From assembly GCA_905181715.1 (NCBI GenBank), contig CAJIYT010000003.1, positions 1 through 64,000 on the forward strand: a DNA stretch of 64,000 nucleotides, read 5' to 3'. Below, piece by piece: positions 17,945 through 26,109 of this stretch; the first letter of the stretch is position 1, and each line of letters starts with the position of its first letter. A program made the translations under genes and the position numbers. The DNA comes from an uncultured Candidatus Poseidoniales archaeon (GTDB lineage: Archaea > Thermoplasmatota > Poseidoniia > Poseidoniales > Poseidoniaceae). The notes under the pieces were generated by a model. It had not been told where the DNA came from, did no database searches, and was given only the letters and a program-made list of their open reading frames with translations.

Positions 17945-18484
17945 ATGGACGTGATTTCACACTGGCTTTGGGGTATGGCATTGACCCGAGGAAAAGTGTC
18001 TTGGAAAGTTAGTGGACCGATGGGTGTACTTCCTGACTTACTTGCATTTGTACCTTCAACGATCTATGGTTTGATTTATGGTATTGAGCGAGTTGATGTC
18101 GACCAGGCAGTAACTTCTGATTTGCCAGTCGCATGGAGTATCTATCAATGGACTCATTCGTTGATGATTGTTCTAGTGCTATTCCTAACCGCTTGGTATA
18201 TTCTGAAATCCAAGGAACATGAAAATCCAAAATACATGGCATGGATGTTCGTACTTCCATGGTTTTTCCATATATTATTGGATATTCCAGGTCATACAAT
18301 AGATTTCTTTCCAACTCCATTCCTTCATCCATTTACAGATTTCATGGTTGATGGAGTAAGATGGAGCGTTTGGTGGTTCTTCTGGCCTCAAGTAATCATA
18401 CTCGGCACGGTATGGTGGAATATTTTGAAGAATGAAAAGGCTCAGAGAAACGATGCGATTGCAGACACCGCTGCTCTTGCATGA
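17945..18484 (+). CDS. YdjM/DUF457-like membrane-bound metal-dependent hydrolase family protein
   Basis: 179 residues with about four membrane helices. Conserved polar residues lie at helix ends: HWLWG near the N-terminus, PDLLAF, WTHSL, and the HILLDIPGHTIDFFPTPFLHPF region. This His/Asp pattern resembles the LexA-regulated YdjM/DUF457 family of predicted membrane-bound hydrolases, whose substrate is unknown. The ATG at 17945 is preferred over 17894, which would run into the divergent trxB promoter region. The 3' end overlaps convergent ribH by 43 bp. Confidence 0.7.
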   Translation: MDVISHWLWGMALTRGKVSWKVSGPMGVLPDLLAFVPSTIYGLIYGIERVDVDQAVTSDLPVAWSIYQWTHSLMIVLVLFLTAWYILKSKEHENPKYMAWMFVLPWFFHILLDIPGHTIDFFPTPFLHPFTDFMVDGVRWSVWWFFWPQVIILGTVWWNILKNEKAQRNDAIADTAALA

Positions 18485-18837
18485 GGCTCAAGTCTTACTT
18501 CGATATGATGCGGTTCTGCTCCGGGACCAATGATGCCCAATCCGATTGGTTTGTTGTGTACCAATTGTAATTCAAGTATGGTTTTTATTACTGCATTACC
18601 CATTGCTGCGCCATGTTCAGTCTCACCCTTTTCAATTATAGAAAGGCATACAGCGCCATCTATATCATCGTTCACCAACAGTCTATCTAAGGCTAAAGGT
18701 ATCTCCATAGAGCCGGCTACCCAAACTACTTCGGCGATTTCTAATCCGGTTTTTGTGGCTGAATCCTTAGCGTATTCAAGCATCTTTTCGATTTCTAATT
18801 GATGGAATGATCCACAGACAATTGCTATTCGATTCAT
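18442..18837 (-). CDS. ribH: 6,7-Dimethyl-8-ribityllumazine synthase
   Basis: 131 residues, at the short end typical of archaeal RibH. Motifs: VAGSMEIPLALDRL for substrate binding, CLSIIEKGETEHG carrying the catalytic His, and GIIGPGAEPHHIEVR for the phosphate and ribityl site. It condenses 5-amino-6-ribitylaminouracil with dihydroxybutanone phosphate. It is the last gene of the leftward flavin operon and overlaps ribE by 4 bp. The 3' end reads 43 bp into the convergent membrane protein gene. Confidence 0.93.
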   Translation of the reverse strand: MNRIAIVCGSFHQLEIEKMLEYAKDSATKTGLEIAEVVWVAGSMEIPLALDRLLVNDDIDGAVCLSIIEKGETEHGAAMGNAVIKTILELQLVHNKPIGLGIIGPGAEPHHIEVRLEPHARAAVSAIASFL

Positions 18838-19433
18838 GATTTTTCCTCCAATATCCTCTCTACTGTTTCAACTATGGTTTGAGTCATACTGTCTATTTCA
18901 ATATTGACATAATCCCCTTCCAACTTATGGTTTATGGTTGTTAGGCGTAATGTTTCTGGAATGAGATGTAAGGCGAATGACTTCTCGCTAACCTTACCGA
19001 CTGTCAGTGAGATACCATCGATTGCAATGAAACCCTTTTCCTGGATGAATCGCATTATTTTAGCATCCAATTCGATGTCGAGGTCGTGGTGGTTTTCACC
19101 TTTCTGTCTTCGAATAATCTTTCCTTTGCCCATGATATGACCGCTCAAGAGATGACCGCCTAATTCATCTCCCATGCGCAATGCTCGTTCGACATTTACT
19201 TCTCCACCAGTTGTCAAATTACCTAATGTGGTTAGGGATAAGGTCTCAGGAATGACATCGAATGATACAGATGTGCCATTGATCTCAACTGCTGTCAGGC
19301 AAACTCCATCTATGGCAACACTAGCCCCTATAGCCAAATCGTCTGCAGAAGGAAGTTCGATACAAAGGCGGGTTGTCGAATCACCTTTGATGTCAATAAT
19401 ACGCCCCAAACCCTCGACGATTCCAGTAAACAT
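18834..19433 (-). CDS. ribE: Riboflavin synthase, alpha-subunit type
   Basis: 199 residues with two tandem lumazine-binding domains. The first begins with the diagnostic MFTGIVEGLG and contains GVCLTAVEI. The second contains GISLTVGKVSEKSF and LIPETLRLTTI. It dismutates two lumazine molecules to riboflavin. This is the bacterial/eukaryotic trimeric family, unlike the unrelated archaeal RibC found in methanogens, so it was probably acquired by transfer. It sits between ribL (shared base at 19433) and ribH (4-bp overlap). Confidence 0.95.
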   Translation of the reverse strand: MFTGIVEGLGRIIDIKGDSTTRLCIELPSADDLAIGASVAIDGVCLTAVEINGTSVSFDVIPETLSLTTLGNLTTGGEVNVERALRMGDELGGHLLSGHIMGKGKIIRRQKGENHHDLDIELDAKIMRFIQEKGFIAIDGISLTVGKVSEKSFALHLIPETLRLTTINHKLEGDYVNIEIDSMTQTIVETVERILEEKS

Positions 19434-19885
19434 CAGGCATCATCCTCGTCTTTTGAAGATGCTGCCAATTCTAGAATCCTAGCTATTATTTTGCGGGTGC
19501 CGTCGAGATCTTCGGTCAAACCTGCAACCCTTGTCACAGTAACGTGGCCCCAGCCACATTCATCCAATTTTAATTTGATTCGTTCCTCGGCGTGTTCCTG
19601 GTCATAACCCAGAGCGATGATTTCTGGATTGACCTTTGGTAAAATATCGAATATAGGAAAGCCGGGGGGATTACCGATGAAAACCTCATCCACTGGTTTG
19701 AGCCCTTCGACCATTCTCTTACGTAGATCTTGATTGGTCACCGGTTCATGTTTGCGTTCACGTACAGTCTCATCGTGAGCGATTACCACTACGAGGTGAT
19801 CACCAAGGGCTCTAGCTTGTTCCAGATAATGCAAATGCCCAGCATGAAGTAAATCAAATACTCCAACTGCCATCACTCTAGACAT
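19433..19885 (-). CDS. ribL: Archaeal FAD synthetase (RibL-type nucleotidyltransferase)
   Basis: 150 residues of the cytidylyltransferase fold. VGVFDLLHAGHLHYLEQA holds the HxGH nucleotide site, GYDQEH and RVAGLTEDLDGTRKII the C-terminal ISSS-like region. RibL is the archaeal enzyme that adenylates FMN to FAD. The location between ribB and ribE strongly supports this over glycerol-3-phosphate cytidylyltransferase. The gene ends on the first base of ribE and starts 16 bp after ribB. Confidence 0.92.
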   Translation of the reverse strand: MSRVMAVGVFDLLHAGHLHYLEQARALGDHLVVVIAHDETVRERKHEPVTNQDLRKRMVEGLKPVDEVFIGNPPGFPIFDILPKVNPEIIALGYDQEHAEERIKLKLDECGWGHVTVTRVAGLTEDLDGTRKIIARILELAASSKDEDDA

Positions 19886-19901
19886 TGTTTCACCTTTCTA
19901 T

Positions 19902-20609
19902 TCACTCTTCAAGTTCTAATGCTGCAATCAATTCGGAACCGGTCAAAAATGGAATGTTACGGCCAGCAGCCCATATGCGGGCATCATCGACAGAAAGTGC
20001 CGCATCCCCATCGGGTTGTAACATCTCAGCACCAATAACAACAGGGGTCATTTTAGCCAACCGTGCTAATCCAACCGCTAATTCGGTATGCCCTTGCCGT
20101 GAATTAAGTCCACCTGTTGCTTCACGGCAGACTGGGATGTGTCCTGGAGTGCGAAACTCTAGACCTAAAGCCGTTAGCGATTCCTCTGTTGAAGCTGTAG
20201 ATAATTCAGCATATAGTTCGGCGAAACGGCGGGTGGTCAAAGCTCGGTCCCTATCGGTAATCCCGGTGAAGGTTTCACGGTGGTTTATCGAGAGTGTAAA
20301 GGCTGAACGTGAATCGTATTGAAGATCGTTGGTTTGTAATACTGATAAAACCGGATGTTCCTCGACCAATTTTTTATTCATGTATATGTCCTGCAAGAAA
20401 GGCAAGTCAAACTTCTCCCCAACTTCATCTCCTATTGCGAGGAAGAGAAGGCCACCACAATCCTGACGAAGTTGGCGCATTGTCGCGGGAATTGCGGCTT
20501 GCGCAGGGAAAAGTAAGTCGGTTTCGCCTTCTCGATTCTCTGCATCGAAGAGACAAACGGGGTCTCCGCGCACAAAAGCGGCAACTGCGGCACTCACATG
20601 GCTCTCCAT
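19902..20609 (-). CDS. ribB: 3,4-Dihydroxy-2-butanone 4-phosphate synthase
   Basis: 235 residues, a stand-alone RibB without a GTP cyclohydrolase II domain. Catalytic and metal-binding motifs are DAENREGETDL near residue 22, HRETFTGITDRDRA-like segment in the middle, RTPGHIPVCRE and RQGHTELAVGLARL near the C-terminus. It makes the four-carbon unit of riboflavin from ribulose 5-phosphate. It is the first gene of a leftward operon ribB-ribL-ribE-ribH, transcribed from the 123-bp divergent region shared with endonuclease IV. Confidence 0.95.
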   Translation of the reverse strand: MESHVSAAVAAFVRGDPVCLFDAENREGETDLLFPAQAAIPATMRQLRQDCGGLLFLAIGDEVGEKFDLPFLQDIYMNKKLVEEHPVLSVLQTNDLQYDSRSAFTLSINHRETFTGITDRDRALTTRRFAELYAELSTASTEESLTALGLEFRTPGHIPVCREATGGLNSRQGHTELAVGLARLAKMTPVVIGAEMLQPDGDAALSVDDARIWAAGRNIPFLTGSELIAALELEE

Positions 20610-20732
20610 GGCACGGCGTAAGGGTCATATTTGAAGAAGCAATCCCTTCCAAATCCCATATTGAAATTAACATTTGACGGAAAGCAATTAACTTGGGACA
20701 CCACTTGGCCTGCACTTGTCGGGGTGGGATGA

Positions 20733-21938
20733 GTGTCTGTGAAGATTGGTCCGGCGGGGGTTCCGCTATCATGTAAAGGTAGAACTATCGTCGAAGGAAT
20801 GGACGATATTATCTCCCTAGGTTTGGAAACTATGGAAGTGCAAACCGTGCGCATGGTCGCACCAAATCACTTCGAACAATACTGGCAAGCCGGTGTCCTC
20901 GCAAATAAGACAGATTTCGAAATGAACCTTCACGGACCATATTATTCTGAACTTCTCGGTAACCGCGTCGAGAGAAATCGAAGCCTAACTAAAGTCGAGG
21001 CGGCGATGCAAGCGGCTAAGACGATCAATGCTCGCCATCTGACCCTTCACGTTGGTCATTATGGAGAGATGAGTAGAGGCGCTGAAGCTAATGGAAGAGC
21101 CGCAACCGTATTCTCGGGAGTCGTTGACCGAATCCATGAGATTTGGAATGATGATGAAGATGAATACCCGGTATTCCCTTGGCTCAAAGAAGGAACACCG
21201 TCAAAGATCGGTGTAGAAACTAGTGGACGTCAAGAATTATGGGGAACGCTTGAGGAAGTTCTCGAAGTTGTAAATCACGTAGAGGGCACAATACCAGTGC
21301 TCAATCTTGCCCATATCCACGCCCGTGGCCATGGACGTCTGCGCACATCTGAGGATTATGGCGAATTATTCGACCAAGTTAGAGAAACCATCGGCACCAA
21401 GACCTTCTATTGCCACTTCTCTGGAGTAGATCACCGCGGAGGGAATGCTTCTCACTACACTCAAATCAAGAAGAGTGACCTCAATTTCGAACCTCTGGCT
21501 GAATTTATTGTCGAGGACGGAGGCTGGCTTGACATCACACTGATTTCAGATTCACCATTACTTGAGCACGATGCTATGTTCATGCTCCAACAGATAGAGC
21601 GCAGTAAACACCGCCAACTTGAACAAAAGGCCAGAGAAGACCGCAGACGCATTCTTGCTGCACAACAAAATATCTCACCTGAGGAGCTGGCTGAACGTGA
21701 AAAAGCAGAAAGTGAAAAGCGAGAAACCGAAGATAAAGAGTCTCTCGAAGAAATGAAAGTTGAACCGGAAAAGGCTGTGGAAGTGGCTGAGGATGCCAAA
21801 GAGACAGTGGAAGTGGAAGAAAAAACCGCTGAGAAGTCTACTGAGAAGTCTACTGAGAAGACGGCTGCTAAGGCAGATGATAAAGTCGAGAATAACGATG
21901 ACCTCTTTGCCAGTGACGTAGATGAAGACCTCTTCTGA
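20733..21938 (+). CDS. Endonuclease IV-like AP endonuclease with Lys/Glu-rich C-terminal tail
   Basis: 401 residues; start GTG at 20733 behind GGGGTGGG. Residues 1-280 form a xylose-isomerase-like TIM barrel of archaeal endonuclease IV type: LHGPYY (His67), LHVGHYG (His106/109), VETSGRQ (Glu162), AHIHARGH (His194), CHFSG (His228), SHYTQ (His241) and a late Glu278. The usual metal Asp of the D-x-x-H motif is Asn191. Such enzymes cut 5' of abasic sites with a zinc cluster. Residues 285-401 are a charged coiled-coil-like tail with an EKSTEKSTEK repeat, ending in an acidic tip DVDEDLF. The tail is not part of the family fold and may recruit partners. Confidence 0.85.
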   Translation: MSVKIGPAGVPLSCKGRTIVEGMDDIISLGLETMEVQTVRMVAPNHFEQYWQAGVLANKTDFEMNLHGPYYSELLGNRVERNRSLTKVEAAMQAAKTINARHLTLHVGHYGEMSRGAEANGRAATVFSGVVDRIHEIWNDDEDEYPVFPWLKEGTPSKIGVETSGRQELWGTLEEVLEVVNHVEGTIPVLNLAHIHARGHGRLRTSEDYGELFDQVRETIGTKTFYCHFSGVDHRGGNASHYTQIKKSDLNFEPLAEFIVEDGGWLDITLISDSPLLEHDAMFMLQQIERSKHRQLEQKAREDRRRILAAQQNISPEELAEREKAESEKRETEDKESLEEMKVEPEKAVEVAEDAKETVEVEEKTAEKSTEKSTEKTAAKADDKVENNDDLFASDVDEDLF

Positions 21939-21956
21939 ATAGCAGATAGGGGCTGG

Positions 21957-22592
21957 ATGAGGATGCCGAATATCCTCTATTCATTCCGACGCTGCCCTTA
22001 CGCAATTCGGGCCCGAATGGCCATTGCGCTTTCCACAAATAAATGCCAAGTTCGAGAAGTTGAACTTCGTGATCGGCCTGCCCATATGTTGGAAATTTCT
22101 CCAAAGGGAACCGTACCGGTATTGCTGCTTGCAGATGGCATCATCCTCGAAGAGAGTCTCGACATCATGGCATGGGCTCTGGACGGAATCTTGACACCGA
22201 GTGAGTCTGATCTTGACTTGATTACTAAAAATGACGAGGAGTTCAAGGTAAATCTAGACCGTTACAAATATCCTAACCGCTACGATGAAGACTATGATTA
22301 CAAGGTTTATCGTGATGCTGCAGTATCTTTTCTCGATACCTTAGAACAAAGATTGACGCTACATAAAAACCTCTCAGATGAGGCGGTTGGATATTGTGAT
22401 CTCGCCATTCTACCTTTTGTGCGTCAATTCGCCAATATCGACCGTGAATGGTTTAATTCATTGCGATTGCCTCGATTGCATGAATGGCTGGAAGGGCACT
22501 TGCAATCGCAACTATTCACCTCGGTGATGCCAAAACTCAAGCGATGGCTCAACGGAGACCCACCAATTATTTTCCCTTTCGAAACCGTATAA
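21957..22592 (+). CDS. Glutathione S-transferase-like protein
   Basis: 211 residues. The N-terminal thioredoxin fold carries FRRCPYAIRARMA, the CPYA active-site form of omega-like and glutaredoxin-2-like GSTs, and SPKGTVPVLLL with the cis-Pro that binds the gamma-glutamyl backbone. The C-terminal half is all-helical. GSTs are unusual in archaea, and glutathione synthesis is not seen here, so the thiol used is uncertain. It could use another low-molecular-weight thiol or act as a protein-disulfide or S-transfer chaperone. It follows endonuclease IV by 18 bp in the same direction and precedes gpsA. Confidence 0.85.
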   Translation: MRMPNILYSFRRCPYAIRARMAIALSTNKCQVREVELRDRPAHMLEISPKGTVPVLLLADGIILEESLDIMAWALDGILTPSESDLDLITKNDEEFKVNLDRYKYPNRYDEDYDYKVYRDAAVSFLDTLEQRLTLHKNLSDEAVGYCDLAILPFVRQFANIDREWFNSLRLPRLHEWLEGHLQSQLFTSVMPKLKRWLNGDPPIIFPFETV

Positions 22593-22645
22593 TCTCCTTC
22601 ATGTAAAGGGAACCGGCTAAATGCACATGGCAACGCCAACGACTC

Positions 22646-23644
22646 ATGGCCCATATTGCGGTACTCGGTCTTGGTAATTGGGGAAGTGCCATAGCAAGCC
22701 TGTGGCTTGCCGATGGCCATCAGGTCAAAGGCTGGACCATCGAGCAAGAAGTATACGAATCTATTACCATGGATGGGGTGAATAAGAAATATCTCCCAGA
22801 CCATTCATTACAAGGTCTCGATGTGACTATGCGTCTGAATGAGGCTCTCGATAGTGTGGAAATTGTAGTCTTTGCCTTACCTTCTGCTGTAATTCTAGAT
22901 GTGGTGAAAGATTCCCTTGAATTCATCAGACCCGGACATGTTATTCTCGACCTTGCCAAAGGTCTAGCTCCAGGGCAGAAATTGATATCTGAGGCCATAG
23001 AATCAATGCTAAGAGATGCGAAGATGAGCAATCCTCTCGCACTATTGACTGGGCCTACTATCGCCCCAGAAGCCGCGGCTGGAGTTATTACCACGGCATT
23101 GATTGCCAGTGAAGATGCAAGTGTAGCCGCTCGATTAGCCACCACTCTGAGCACTCCAACATTCATTTTGCATGCAGCGAGTGACCCGGTTGGAGCTGAA
23201 TTATGGGGCGCATTCAAGAATGTCGTCGCCCTTGCTTGCGGCTTGGTTGATGGACTCAAACATACTGGAACCGTCGGTGGTGATAACCTCAAGGCTGCTA
23301 TTTTCAGTGCTGGTTTTAGAGAAGGCTGCTTATTGTTGCCACGATTAGGAGCAAGGGCTGAAGTTGCATTCGGTCCTGCTGGCTTAGGAGATCTCTATGT
23401 CACAGCCACCAGCCCCCATGGACGTAATCGTCGGATGGGTGAAATGTTGGGCCGTGGGTTAACTCTCGAAGAAGCACTTGAGGAGATGATTATGGTCGCT
23501 GAAGGAGTTAGAGCGGCACGTATGTTCCGTGATAGAGCAGAGGACATGAATCTGGAAATACCCTTTGTGAAAGCACTGAATACACTACTCGATGACTATA
23601 TCGACGCAGAGGAATGCTGTCGACGAATGGTCGCACTCTCCTGA
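22646..23644 (+). CDS. gpsA: NAD(P)-dependent sn-glycerol-3-phosphate dehydrogenase
   Basis: 332 residues, standard GpsA length. N-terminal dinucleotide site is LGLGNWGSAIASLW, and the C-terminal domain has the catalytic KNVVALACGLVDGL and GGDNLKAAIFSAGFRE, followed by GPAGLGDLYVTATSPHGRN. It reduces dihydroxyacetone phosphate to sn-glycerol-3-phosphate, the bacterial-type phospholipid backbone. Canonical archaea instead use sn-glycerol-1-phosphate dehydrogenase. The full conserved core suggests an active enzyme. It could serve glycerol catabolism or lipid synthesis. The gene sits 53 bp after the GST gene. Confidence 0.95.
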   Translation: MAHIAVLGLGNWGSAIASLWLADGHQVKGWTIEQEVYESITMDGVNKKYLPDHSLQGLDVTMRLNEALDSVEIVVFALPSAVILDVVKDSLEFIRPGHVILDLAKGLAPGQKLISEAIESMLRDAKMSNPLALLTGPTIAPEAAAGVITTALIASEDASVAARLATTLSTPTFILHAASDPVGAELWGAFKNVVALACGLVDGLKHTGTVGGDNLKAAIFSAGFREGCLLLPRLGARAEVAFGPAGLGDLYVTATSPHGRNRRMGEMLGRGLTLEEALEEMIMVAEGVRAARMFRDRAEDMNLEIPFVKALNTLLDDYIDAEECCRRMVALS

Positions 23645-23681
23645 TGGTCAAGTTCTTCATCTCGCTCATACTGGCAAGTCC

Positions 23682-23924
23682 ATGCAGCCACCCAAGGGTT
23701 CGCAAAACACTTCCACCGAACCTTCAGATCTTGAAGCGCGGTTATTTGAATGGATTCGCCAATCTGATTTTGAAACCGTAGCTTGGTCAACCGCTAAGGC
23801 TGCCAAGGCATTCAAAGTCACGAAAGATGAAATTTACGAAGCAGTTGCTGCCCTGACCAAAAAAATGCCAAAGCGAATCCAAGTTTATTACTCAGATGGT
23901 AATCTTCACATCGCTGCTGAGTGA
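23682..23924 (+). CDS. Small winged-helix-like protein
   Basis: 80 residues from the ATG at 23682, 37 bp after the gpsA stop. After about 18 polar residues it has a helix (LEARLFEWIRQSDF), then STAKAAKAFKVTKDEIYEAV, which reads as a helix-turn-helix, and a beta-hairpin RIQVYYSDGNLHIAAE as a wing. No catalytic motif. It could be a small DNA-binding regulator or a protein-interaction module. An in-frame start at 23592 would overlap gpsA by 53 bp and is unlikely. Confidence 0.6.
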   Translation: MQPPKGSQNTSTEPSDLEARLFEWIRQSDFETVAWSTAKAAKAFKVTKDEIYEAVAALTKKMPKRIQVYYSDGNLHIAAE

Positions 23925-23925
23925 G

Positions 23926-24261
23926 ATGGAAGACACATTGCTCCTCGATGGGCTTTGTGGCCTGTGCCGACGAAGCGGTAAATTCTTAGTTAAGCGCCTG
24001 GTAAAACCTCTAACAATCGGTGAATTGGACAGCGAAGTTGGAAAGAAAACTATCACTGATTTTTCCATAAGTGCAGATTCACTGGTTCTGATACGTGCTG
24101 GGAAATCATACATTAGATCGGCGGCAGCGATTCGTACCTTGCTCTACATGCGGTGGAATTGGCGTTGGTTATTTCCATTCGCTTGGCTAATTCCACTGCC
24201 ACTACGTGATTTCTGTTATTTGCTAGTAGCAAAATCACGTCACTTGTTTTCATCCAAATGA
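23926..24261 (+). CDS. DCC-family thiol-disulfide oxidoreductase-like protein (DUF393)
   Basis: 111 residues. The N-terminus has the family motif LLDGLCGLCRRSGKFL (D-G-x-C-x-x-C) and a Trp/Pro-rich C-terminal part with RDFCYLLVAKSRH. DCC proteins are predicted thiol-disulfide oxidoreductases of a thioredoxin-like fold. The ATG at 23926 starts one base after the stop of the small winged-helix gene, suggesting coupling. The 3' end is 20 bp from the convergent membrane protein gene. Confidence 0.75.
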   Translation: MEDTLLLDGLCGLCRRSGKFLVKRLVKPLTIGELDSEVGKKTITDFSISADSLVLIRAGKSYIRSAAAIRTLLYMRWNWRWLFPFAWLIPLPLRDFCYLLVAKSRHLFSSK

Positions 24262-24281
24262 TAGCGTTATTTTCACTGTTT

Positions 24282-25067
24282 CTAAAAATCATCACCTTGC
24301 GATGCAATCCAATCGTTTACCACCGCTTCTTCCCATATATCATCGATTGAAAGATTAAGTCGCACAATCGAGAGAAGCGTCAATTCACCTCCGGCACTCG
24401 GAAAGGCAACCAATAGGACTTCACCAATAGGTATGGTGAATCCCTTGAGGATTATTTGTTCACGCAATACGCTATACTCCTCACCAGAATATCTATGTTT
24501 ATCATCACTGTTTATCTCTTTAAGATAAAATGTATCAGGATCGATTTTTATCTGTTGCAATGACTGACTTAGGCGAGCATCATCCAAATCAAGCATCAAA
24601 CCGATAGCCAATGTAGATTCAGCCATTTGCATAGTCGAAAAGGTGTGGGGTGTGCGTATATTTAGCACACTTATCACCATCTCCTCATGGAGCCACGTAT
24701 ATTGCTCGCTGGCTGGCCAAAACATTGCATCTGAATTTTCCTCACTAATCAATAGCCAGTCATCTGGAGCCGTTGGTGTTGATAGAGGAAGCGAGGATGA
24801 TAACAGCAATACCGCCATCAGAGTCGAGATTAACACTATTCTCCTTTGCCGGTGGATTGACCATTGCTGGCGAGCAGCCGGACTAACAACAGACAATAGT
24901 AATCCAAACGGAAGTAAGGCGATTAATCCCCATGGAATAACCCACAATAAAACAATGAATATGGGCAATAGTAATGTTGCCGAAATATCCAATTCCTCTT
25001 TGCGCCAATATAAACCTAAGGCGACGATGCCGAGTAAGGCTACACTGATGATCAGGCCTGTTAGCAC
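24282..25067 (-). CDS. Membrane protein with extracytoplasmic domain, unknown function
   Basis: 261 residues. Three hydrophobic segments occur in the first 105 residues (starting MLTGLIISVALLGIV, then LLLPIFIVLLWVIPW, then VLISTLMAVLLLSS). A soluble domain of about 150 residues follows, rich in Leu and acidic residues, with no cysteine pairs or catalytic motifs I recognise. It is divergent from the ABC exporter pair, so it could be a substrate-associated or regulatory partner of that exporter, but only proximity supports this. Confidence 0.75.
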   Translation of the reverse strand: MLTGLIISVALLGIVALGLYWRKEELDISATLLLPIFIVLLWVIPWGLIALLPFGLLLSVVSPAARQQWSIHRQRRIVLISTLMAVLLLSSSLPLSTPTAPDDWLLISEENSDAMFWPASEQYTWLHEEMVISVLNIRTPHTFSTMQMAESTLAIGLMLDLDDARLSQSLQQIKIDPDTFYLKEINSDDKHRYSGEEYSVLREQIILKGFTIPIGEVLLVAFPSAGGELTLLSIVRLNLSIDDIWEEAVVNDWIASQGDDF

Positions 25068-25158
25068 GACACCTCCTGACTCTCAAGAGGGATAATACCA
25101 GCGCAGAATAGCAATAGTATGCGGTAGTTTGTCAAACTCTAACCCTGTCGTCGAACTG

Positions 25159-26109
25159 ATGTCAAAGGCGATGCGGTTGAGTTCGGTCGGCTACCGGCAT
25201 CGAATCAACACTCCGCGAAAAACCAACCCGTGGGCTAAATCATATGCGCAGGGTATTCACGATATCGACCTAGTTATCCCTAAATCATCGATTATGGGGC
25301 TGATAGGACCAAATGGTGCAGGAAAGACAACCTTGTTACGAATAATCACCGGATTGTACAAACAGCAATCAGGAACTATCGACCTCAGCCTAGCCGAACG
25401 CAGGCAAAAAACTGGCTTTATGCCTGAACAGGTTCGTTGGGAAGGCAGGGCTAGCGTTGCAGAATCCCTGAAGGAAATCCTACTGATGAATGGGCTCGAT
25501 TCCTTGCCTGAAAAATTGCTTCAAATCGTTGGACTCGCCAAACGTGCCGATACACCCCTCGATGAATTATCACAAGGTATGCGTCAAAGGTTATCTCTAG
25601 CTTGTGCTTTGATTGGTGATCCTGAGATTCTAGTTCTGGATGAACCGATGAATGGCCTAGACCCACTAGCACAGCGGGCTTTTGCAGAATTATTGCGGAA
25701 ATTGGCATCAAAAGGTGTAGCGATAATTATTTCTTCGCACCAAGTAGCGGGAATGATCGATTTAGTTGATACCATTGCTTTACTTCACCGTGGCCAATTA
25801 CTGATTCAAGGCGATGTCGAGAGTGTGGCGAAAAAGTTGGACGTAGGTCAAAAAATCGCTATCAGTGGAAGTGGTATTCCGCCAGAAGGAATGGAAAAGG
25901 ATGGTAATGGTTGGAAGGGTGTTTTGCAAGGAGATCCTGGTGAATTAATCACCACGTTCCAAAACCAAGGACTCGAGTTCATTTCGCCACAACCGATCGA
26001 TTTAGTGGAAATGATTACTGCAGCAACCGGTTTATCGATTGAAGACACGGGGTTGGAACTCTCATCTAGCGATATGATTCCTTTGAAAAAATGGGGTGAA
26101 GAAGAATGA
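25159..26109 (+). CDS. ABC-2 type exporter ATP-binding protein
   Basis: 316 residues from the ATG at 25159. Walker A GPNGAGKTTLLRII, signature LSQGMRQRLSLACAL, Walker B LVLDEPMNGLDP and switch His in ISSHQ are all present, so the ATPase should be active. The last 90 residues form the extra domain common in exporter ATPases. It pairs with the permease whose ATG overlaps its stop by 4 bp. An in-frame TTG at 25129 behind GCGGTAG would add 10 residues, and an ATG at 25171 would remove 4. The substrate is unknown. Confidence 0.92.
   Translation: MSKAMRLSSVGYRHRINTPRKTNPWAKSYAQGIHDIDLVIPKSSIMGLIGPNGAGKTTLLRIITGLYKQQSGTIDLSLAERRQKTGFMPEQVRWEGRASVAESLKEILLMNGLDSLPEKLLQIVGLAKRADTPLDELSQGMRQRLSLACALIGDPEILVLDEPMNGLDPLAQRAFAELLRKLASKGVAIIISSHQVAGMIDLVDTIALLHRGQLLIQGDVESVAKKLDVGQKIAISGSGIPPEGMEKDGNGWKGVLQGDPGELITTFQNQGLEFISPQPIDLVEMITAATGLSIEDTGLELSSSDMIPLKKWGEEE

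Noticed and set aside
20309..20677. Plus-strand frame opposite ribB
   Set aside because: It is antisense to a gene with complete DHBP synthase motifs and crosses the promoter region.
21820..21870. Short direct repeats (ACTGAGAAGTCT copies)
   Set aside because: These encode the EKST repeats of the endonuclease IV tail. They lack unique spacers, so they are not a CRISPR array.
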